NCBI GenBank assembly: GCA_963776225.1
Contig: CAVZLL010000003.1
Span: 992,001-1,056,000 of the forward strand
DNA: 64,000 nt
Source of the DNA: Bog-756 sp963776225
Lineage (GTDB): Bacteria > Actinomycetota > Acidimicrobiia > Acidimicrobiales > RAAP-2
Direction: 5' to 3'
The notes below the pieces were generated by a model. That model was given only the letters and a program-made list of their open reading frames with translations, had not been told where the DNA came from and did no database searches. Below are positions 59,383-64,000 of this stretch, piece after piece (positions within the stretch are counted from its first letter, which is position 1; each line of letters opens with the position of its first letter). The position numbers and the translations under genes were made by a program.

Positions 59383-60027
59383 TCAAGGTTCTCCGGGTGA
59401 ATCCCATGCATCGTGTTGGAGAATCTGTAGATGGTGTGCTGCCGATGGGCGTTCCGATGATGCGATCGCCACTTGCACTGCTTGTAGCGCCAGATTCGCC
59501 TGCGAGTGGGACGAGCGAGTGGACCAGGTGCTGATGGGCTTGACTTCGATTGGGCTGCCGTGATGCTTCATCACGACCAGATCGAGTGCTCCAAGGCTCG
59601 GCCCGCTGCCAACGAAAGCGGCAATGAGCTCAACGAGCCACCAGACGAGCGCCGATAGGGAGCCGCCTCCGAGGAAGCCTGCCCAGGAGGCTCCGGAGGC
59701 AGGCGAACCCTTCTCCACCAGTGCAGCGTCTTCAAGCTCGCTGAGACCTCCCTCATGCTTCGAAAAGCCCCACGTCCAGACCAGACTTGTCTCGGTAACT
59801 TCCAGCCGAGAGGTCATCCGGCCGAACCCGGTCACAAGCAGAATCAAACCAACCAAGGAGATGGCCAGTCCGATGGGAAGCGCACTACGGTTGCCCAGCC
59901 ACGCCATCACGGTCAGGTCAACGACTAGAAGGGCGAGTCCGAGGGAGACGTTTACCAATCCGGCGATCAAGACCGCTCGGGCTCGAAATACTCGACTCCG
60001 ACCGGTCCCCTCGGTTGTGACCCTCAT
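59383..60027 (-). CDS. Small membrane protein, possibly PH-like domain
   Basis: 214 residues from ATG 60027 (an in-frame ATG at 60078 would add 17). Two hydrophobic spans (VLIAGLVNVSLGLALLVVDL and ALPIGLAISLVGLILLVTGF) are followed by a beta-rich cytoplasmic part, SRLEVTETSLVWTWGFSKHE then LSELEDAALVE, which resembles the start of bacterial PH domains, and a further hydrophobic stretch SALVWWLVELIAAFVGSG. The function is unknown. GC is lower than in the left half of the window. Confidence 0.6.
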   Translation of the reverse strand: MRVTTEGTGRSRVFRARAVLIAGLVNVSLGLALLVVDLTVMAWLGNRSALPIGLAISLVGLILLVTGFGRMTSRLEVTETSLVWTWGFSKHEGGLSELEDAALVEKGSPASGASWAGFLGGGSLSALVWWLVELIAAFVGSGPSLGALDLVVMKHHGSPIEVKPISTWSTRSSHSQANLALQAVQVAIASSERPSAAHHLQILQHDAWDSPGEP

Positions 60028-60258
60028 ACTAATTGATCGGTTCCGCCATATCTCTACTTGAGTCGGCCCCAGAGCCATTTCAGACGTGGGTGCCGTTCAG
60101 CCACAGGTGATCACCGACTCACGTCCGGTGTGGTGGGGGCACGCCGTCAAATGAATCAGATGTGCGCAGTTAGCCGATGGCAAGCGGACTCCGACAGATA
60201 ACGCCCTCCGAGCCGCCGATAGGAGACACCCCTCTACGGCTCGGTCCTCGCCACGGCA

Positions 60259-60492
60259 TCAATGGCGCTTGCGCCGGTCATTCCTGGATTGCACTCGCTT
60301 TGCCTTCCGATTGCGACGGCTGGCATCACTATGGGGAGTGTGCCCTACCTGACTATCGGTGGTGCGCCCCTTGTGGCCGGGGTTGGTCAGGCCCTCGTCC
60401 GTTGCCAGACTGTGGCGGCGACGGTTCATCGTTGTTACACCCCCGACGACAAGGACGACGGCAAGGAGACTGAAGATCACGATGTAGAACAT
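60259..60492 (-). CDS. Single-span small membrane protein
   Basis: 77 residues: an N-terminal helix (FYIVIFSLLAVVLVVGGV) and a strongly basic cytoplasmic tail ending SRNDRRKRH. The layout is that of a real type of small actinobacterial membrane protein, and it is preferred over the overlapping plus-strand frame at 60262-60639, which has no such structure. ATG 60492. The function is unknown. It diverges from the lipoprotein gene. Confidence 0.5.
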   Translation of the reverse strand: MFYIVIFSLLAVVLVVGGVTTMNRRRHSLATDEGLTNPGHKGRTTDSQVGHTPHSDASRRNRKAKRVQSRNDRRKRH

Positions 60493-60632
60493 GGCCCATT
60501 AGACCATGGACTCTTTGAGAAGTCCCGCCCCATTGCTGGTGGCTGCCGCACCCACCAGTGTTCGGGGCGACCCTCCCGGACAGCTCGGGTTGGTGATGCA
60601 ACTTCGCAACTGTGCGATGAAACACTAGACCT

Positions 60633-61010
60633 GTGCTGAGCCGCCTTCCCGCTACTTTCCGAGTGCCGAAGACACTCTTGACAGTGGCGGTTATTGGGAT
60701 GCTTACAGCGGGATGCTCAAACTCGTCGTCACCAAAGCCGAGCCCTCAAAAGGTTGGCGTCGTCACGGGGGTCGCATCTCCCTGCTGGCCCTACCCCACC
60801 AACAAGGGCATCGGAAAAGCGTCGGTCAGGGTCGTGGCGACTCGTGATGGACAGACCCTGGCGAGTCAGACTGTCCGGGGCGACCACGTCTATCGCTTTA
60901 CGCTTGGGCCAGGTAGCTACTTTGTTTCCACCCTGTATTCACGTCCGAGGCCAGTAACGATCGTCACAGGACGAACGGTGAAGGTCGATCTGCCAGACGA
61001 CTGCGTCTAG
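60633..61010 (+). CDS. Small lipoprotein with carboxypeptidase-regulatory-like domain
   Basis: 125 residues from GTG 60633. A signal peptide ends in the lipobox LTAGC (Cys about residue 28), followed by a Ser/Pro linker and a beta-sandwich of about 85 residues: GVVTGVASPCWPYP, GKASVRVVATRDGQ, VYRFTLGPGSYFVST and VTIVTGRTVKVDLP. This pattern matches the carboxypeptidase-regulatory-like/SdrD-B fold used as spacer or binding module outside cells. Two further Cys could form a disulfide. The function is unknown. Confidence 0.75.
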   Translation: MLSRLPATFRVPKTLLTVAVIGMLTAGCSNSSSPKPSPQKVGVVTGVASPCWPYPTNKGIGKASVRVVATRDGQTLASQTVRGDHVYRFTLGPGSYFVSTLYSRPRPVTIVTGRTVKVDLPDDCV

Positions 61011-61106
61011 TCCCGGATGAGGGCTCACTGTCCCGCCCAACCGGTGATCGGGGACATCTGCCCAACATGAGTCCTTTGGCCCTTCCGCCTGTCGCTCCTT
61101 CAGGCA

Positions 61107-61112
61107 TACCTT
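61107..61112 (+). promoter_or_regulatory. Leaderless -10 box upstream of RCC1 gene
   Basis: TACCTT ends six bases before ATG 61119, which is in frame with, and nine codons upstream of, the ribosome-site start at 61146. Confidence 0.4.
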
Positions 61113-61132
61113 GCCAGCATGGATGCGTTCAC

Positions 61133-61140
61133 AGGAGGTG
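61133..61140 (+). promoter_or_regulatory. Strong Shine-Dalgarno inside the leaderless frame
   Basis: AGGAGGTG, five bases before ATG 61146, fits the 16S rRNA end very well and favours that start. Confidence 0.6.
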
Positions 61141-61145
61141 GGGAC

Positions 61146-62336
61146 ATGGATAGGAAGACTCTGCATGGTCGGGTGGGGATGATCGTCGCCCTGATGCTGG
61201 GGTTCACTCTCGCCGGAGCCATTTTTGGGGCGGCGCAGCCTGCAGGGGCGACCGGAGCTACGGCCACCGCCGTCGCCGCTGGGGATTCCTTCACCTGTGC
61301 GCGACTTAGTACCGGCACAGTCAAGTGCTGGGGGTACAACTCCTACGGGGAGCTGGGCAACGGGTCGAGAACGAATTCGCACGTCCCGGTGACCGTCAAG
61401 GGCCTGACCGGGGTGACTGTCATGTCCGCTGGTTCTGACCACGCCTGTGCGGTGCTCAGCACCGGTGCGGCCAAGTGCTGGGGGGACAACGACTACGGCC
61501 AGCTGGGCAACGGTTCGGACCTCGGACCTGCCTGCGCAGGGACCTGCTATTTGGCTCCGATAGCCGTTAAGGAACTGGCCGGGGTGACCGCCATCGCCGC
61601 CTCGAACACCAACACGTGTGCGCTGCTCAGTGCCGGGACGGTCAGATGCTGGGGTTGGAACGGCGACGGTCAGCTGGGCAACGGGACCACCACGAACTCG
61701 TACATCCGGGTCGCCGTCAAGGGTTTGACCGAGGTGACCGCCATCGCCGCCGGGGCAGGTTACGCCTGTGCCCTGCTCAGCACCGGGACGGTCAAGTGCT
61801 GGGGGTGGAACGGCGACGGTCAGCTGGGCAACGGCACCACCACCACCTCGGACGTCCCGGTGGCCGTCACCGGACTGACCGGGGTGACCGCCATCGCCTC
61901 AGGCGGCAACTCCTTCTCCACCTGTGCGCGGCTCAGCATCGGGACAGTCCGGTGCTGGGGGTACAACTCCTACGGTCAACTGGGCAACGGGACCACCACG
62001 AGCTCACCCATCCCGGTGACCGTCAAGGGCCTGACCGGGGTGAGCGCAATCGCCGTCGGGGACTTACACGCCTGTGCACGGCTCAGCACCGGGACGGTCA
62101 AGTGCTGGGGGCTCAACGACTTCGGTGAGCTGGGCAACGGGACCACCACGAACTCATCGGTCCCCGTGGCCGTCACGGGCTTGACAGGGGCCACCACCGT
62201 CGCCGCTGGGGATCACCACACCTGTGCGCGACTTAGCACCGGCACAGTCAAGTGTTGGGGGTGGAACACCGACGGGGAGCTGGGCAACGGGACCACCACC
62301 GACTCGTACGTCCCGGTGGCCGTCACAGGGCTGTAG
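61146..62336 (+). CDS. Secreted RCC1-repeat (seven-bladed beta-propeller) protein
   Basis: 396 residues. A signal peptide (VGMIVALMLGFTLAGAIFG) precedes seven RCC1 repeats of about 50 residues, each with the pattern A-G-x-x-x-x-C-A-x-L-S-T-G-T-V, KCWG and GQLGNGT, which is exactly one propeller. Two Cys per repeat (CA-L and KCWG) probably pair as disulfides outside the cell. The repeats are also alike at DNA level, blades 3 and 4 most of all. Blade 2 has a Cys-containing insert (GPACAGTCYLAP). Start ATG 61146 has AGGAGGTG; the leaderless ATG 61119 would add nine residues. Its role may be adhesion or protein binding. Confidence 0.88.
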   Translation: MDRKTLHGRVGMIVALMLGFTLAGAIFGAAQPAGATGATATAVAAGDSFTCARLSTGTVKCWGYNSYGELGNGSRTNSHVPVTVKGLTGVTVMSAGSDHACAVLSTGAAKCWGDNDYGQLGNGSDLGPACAGTCYLAPIAVKELAGVTAIAASNTNTCALLSAGTVRCWGWNGDGQLGNGTTTNSYIRVAVKGLTEVTAIAAGAGYACALLSTGTVKCWGWNGDGQLGNGTTTTSDVPVAVTGLTGVTAIASGGNSFSTCARLSIGTVRCWGYNSYGQLGNGTTTSSPIPVTVKGLTGVSAIAVGDLHACARLSTGTVKCWGLNDFGELGNGTTTNSSVPVAVTGLTGATTVAAGDHHTCARLSTGTVKCWGWNTDGELGNGTTTDSYVPVAVTGL

Positions 62337-62476
62337 CTGCCAGCCCGGCATTGACTCTGGCTTCGGCATCGTGGGGAGGACTCGCTGCACCGACCCACAT
62401 GTGCCGGAGTGTGACACTCTCCCGGCAGCGGGGATGGCCGTGCAGCGTCGGATAGCAGTCGGATGCTCCGCCCATC

Positions 62477-62869
62477 TTAGCCCCGAGGTGCGAAGAACTC
62501 GAGTGCGATGTTGTCGGGGTCTCGAAATGACAATGCCGAGTAGGAAGGTGCGTCCACGATGCCACCGTTGGGGATGCCGAGCTCGTTCAGGCGGATTTCC
62601 CACACGATTAGCTCATCGCGGTTGGCACAGCCGAAAGCCAGATGATCGAGACCCGGCCGGCGCTCGTTGAACGGCTGAGTGCTGTTCAAATCAGGGAACT
62701 GAGTGAGACCGACGATTGTGTCGCTCGTAAGCCAAGCGACACGCTTGAAAGGACCTGTGTCCTCGTCAAGGATCGGGTCCGAGCCGAACAGAGCCTTGTA
62801 CCAAGGCACACTCCGTTCGAGGCTCGTAACCGTTAGCGCCACGTGAGTAATAGCAGGGAACTCTGGCAT
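62477..62869 (-). CDS. VOC family (glyoxalase-like) protein
   Basis: 130 residues: AITHVALTVTSLERSVPWY (first metal His and helix), VAWLTSDTIVGLTQF, GLDHLAFGCANRDEL (second-half His) and IALEFFAPRG (terminal Glu). This is a complete small glyoxalase/bleomycin-resistance-type fold that dimerises; the substrate is unknown. ATG 62869. It stands alone, convergent with the RCC1 gene. Confidence 0.87.
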   Translation of the reverse strand: MPEFPAITHVALTVTSLERSVPWYKALFGSDPILDEDTGPFKRVAWLTSDTIVGLTQFPDLNSTQPFNERRPGLDHLAFGCANRDELIVWEIRLNELGIPNGGIVDAPSYSALSFRDPDNIALEFFAPRG

Positions 62870-63066
62870 GTCTTTTCGGCACCTCGTGAAGGCAGCGAAT
62901 GCCGCGTCTGTTGGCTGGCAACTCTCTGGGAGTAGAAGCTATCTGGCAGCACAAGCCCCCGCGCTCGTTGAGGCCCCAGTTCCGATCTGGTGCAGCCCCC
63001 GCCCACAATCCGAGAACACAAACATCAGTGATCCGGGCATCGCCGTCTGGGCCTTCCATATCCCGT

Positions 63067-64000
63067 TCAGGCAGCGATCGGCGGTGATTCCTGTGATCGC
63101 GGGGTGTCCTGCGGATCGAGGAATCCCGCAATGCTCAAGGTGCCGAGACCGACCAACGCCACGAGGGCCGTGAGCCACCACCCGCCTGGAGGTGACCATT
63201 TCGCATCAGAGAGAAAGAAGAGTGATCCACGGTTTCCGACCGCGTACGTCTGTGCACTTCCGTAGAGGGCGGCTGCATTGACCATGATGATCAGAGCAAT
63301 ACAGAGCCGCGGCAACGCCGAAGTGTGATCGTCCCATGGTCGTGCGGCGGCTACGGCCAGAAGCCCGAGGGGAGCCACGATGGCTAACGTGTACCGACCA
63401 TAGAATCCGCCTCCCCCTACGACGACCGTCACGGCGAAAGTGATCAGACCTGCCATCGCGCCGATGGCAAGGTACTTCCACCGAGCCAACGGACCCATCG
63501 TGATCAGTGCCGATCCGATGAGAATGACCGCTGCCGCGACCCCCAGGAGCCAAAGCTGTGCAGCGGTATCGACGCCAGGCCCAAAACCAAAGAGGCTGAA
63601 GAACCCCCTGAACCAGCCTTTCACCCCGCGTAACGTCACGTACAAGGTATGGCCGTAAGAGGAGGTTGTCGGTGAAGAACGCACGAAGGCGACACTCCAT
63701 ATTCCGTTCGCAATGGCTGCCGCTGCAACCAGACCGATGGCAATTGGGACTCTTCGGAGCTGCTCCCACCACCACCTCCAGGTTCGTGTCAGGACGGTGA
63801 CGGCCACCAGTTCATAGATTAGGAACAGAGGCCCTAATGCTCTCGCACTGGCCAGCGCGATGCCAGAGATAGTCCAAGCCAGCCATAGCCAAAACGTTGG
63901 TCGTCGTCGTGCAATCTCAAGACTGACGGAGACCAGGCAGATGGACGCAGCGACCTCGATCCCGTTTGTAGCGCCGGAGCTGGCCGCATAGAACGTCAGC
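63067..64000 (-). CDS. DUF2142-like polytopic membrane protein, 5' end beyond window
   Basis: The frame stays open from the stop at 63067 to the window end, giving about 310 residues of the C-terminal part. It has some six to eight membrane spans; the segment YAASSGATNGIEVAASICLV resembles the N-P-N-G-x-E-x-A-A motif of DUF2142 membrane proteins, often found with cell-wall polysaccharide genes. GWFRGFFSLFGFG and MGPLARWKYLAIGAMAGLIT follow. The frame is real beyond the in-frame GTG at 63807, which should not be taken as the start. Function unknown, likely surface glycan related. Confidence 0.7.
   Translation of the reverse strand, partial: LTFYAASSGATNGIEVAASICLVSVSLEIARRRPTFWLWLAWTISGIALASARALGPLFLIYELVAVTVLTRTWRWWWEQLRRVPIAIGLVAAAAIANGIWSVAFVRSSPTTSSYGHTLYVTLRGVKGWFRGFFSLFGFGPGVDTAAQLWLLGVAAAVILIGSALITMGPLARWKYLAIGAMAGLITFAVTVVVGGGGFYGRYTLAIVAPLGLLAVAAARPWDDHTSALPRLCIALIIMVNAAALYGSAQTYAVGNRGSLFFLSDAKWSPPGGWWLTALVALVGLGTLSIAGFLDPQDTPRSQESPPIAA

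Noticed and set aside
60262..60639. Plus-strand frame of 125 codons overlapping the small membrane protein
   Set aside because: No signal or domain; the minus-strand frame has a clear membrane helix and basic tail.
61300..62330. Regular DNA repeats that might be a CRISPR or minisatellite array
   Set aside because: Period about 150 bases, in frame, encoding RCC1 blades; not short palindromic repeats with unique spacers.

Overview
The window reads as a chromosomal segment of a high-GC actinomycete, most plausibly from the Acidimicrobiia. Supporting signs are very frequent GTG starts, F420-type enzymes (LLM oxidoreductase, DDN-family protein), twin-arginine lipoprotein export, a branched-chain-type ABC cassette with an MFS-ABC fusion, and 4-base stop/start overlaps (GTGA, ATGA, TTGA) joining most operons. 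The class-level assignment is inference.

Left part, 1-22.6 kb. Two leftward operons come first: PIG-L deacetylase, SDR and a zinc dehydrogenase cut by the window edge, then a DrrA/DrrB-type ABC exporter. A rightward glycoside-utilisation region follows: substrate-binding protein, GH13, ThuA-like protein (opposite strand), exported GH78 rhamnosidase lipoprotein, GH1, GH4, then a coupled reductase/aldolase/FGGY-kinase trio whose kinase carries a +1 frameshift. It ends in an uptake cassette: an MFS protein fused to a LivF ATPase, a fused LivH-LivM permease and LivG. A near-perfect inverted repeat containing both convergent stop codons closes it.

Middle part, 22.6-41.9 kb. Small units deal with oxidised and amino sugars (TauD-type dioxygenase, alpha/beta hydrolase, NagB, and a dehydrogenase-VOC-LLM operon with a shared operator candidate). 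A GT87 mannosyltransferase and acyl-CoA ligase follow, then a lipid/steroid-type beta-oxidation set: thioesterase, acyl-CoA ligase, two MaoC/hot-dog proteins, enoyl-CoA hydratase, a double-length acyl-CoA dehydrogenase and an SDR. An LLM gene reduced by an internal deletion lies among them. A tRNA-Leu(UAG) marks the end.

Surface-glycan island, 42.1-53.0 kb. Two methyltransferase-like paralogues, three GT4 type-A and two GT4 type-B paralogues form repeated modules around a ClpP protease, itself coupled to a Wzm/Wzt polysaccharide ABC exporter whose ATPase has a C-terminal carbohydrate-recognition domain. Together they look like synthesis, termination and export of a cell-surface glycan.

Right part, 53.0-64.0 kb. 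This is a looser accessory region with visibly lower GC, singletons on both strands and longer gaps: amidohydrolase, a transposase remnant, GNAT, secreted proteins, a methyltransferase, P450, small membrane proteins, a seven-repeat RCC1 beta-propeller, a VOC protein and a DUF2142-like membrane protein cut by the window end.

A recurrent promoter design is visible: a TANNNT-like -10 box ends 6-7 nt before the first start codon, which predicts leaderless mRNAs for at least nine genes. In two glycosidase genes the leaderless start opens a 12-codon mini-ORF rather than the enzyme gene.
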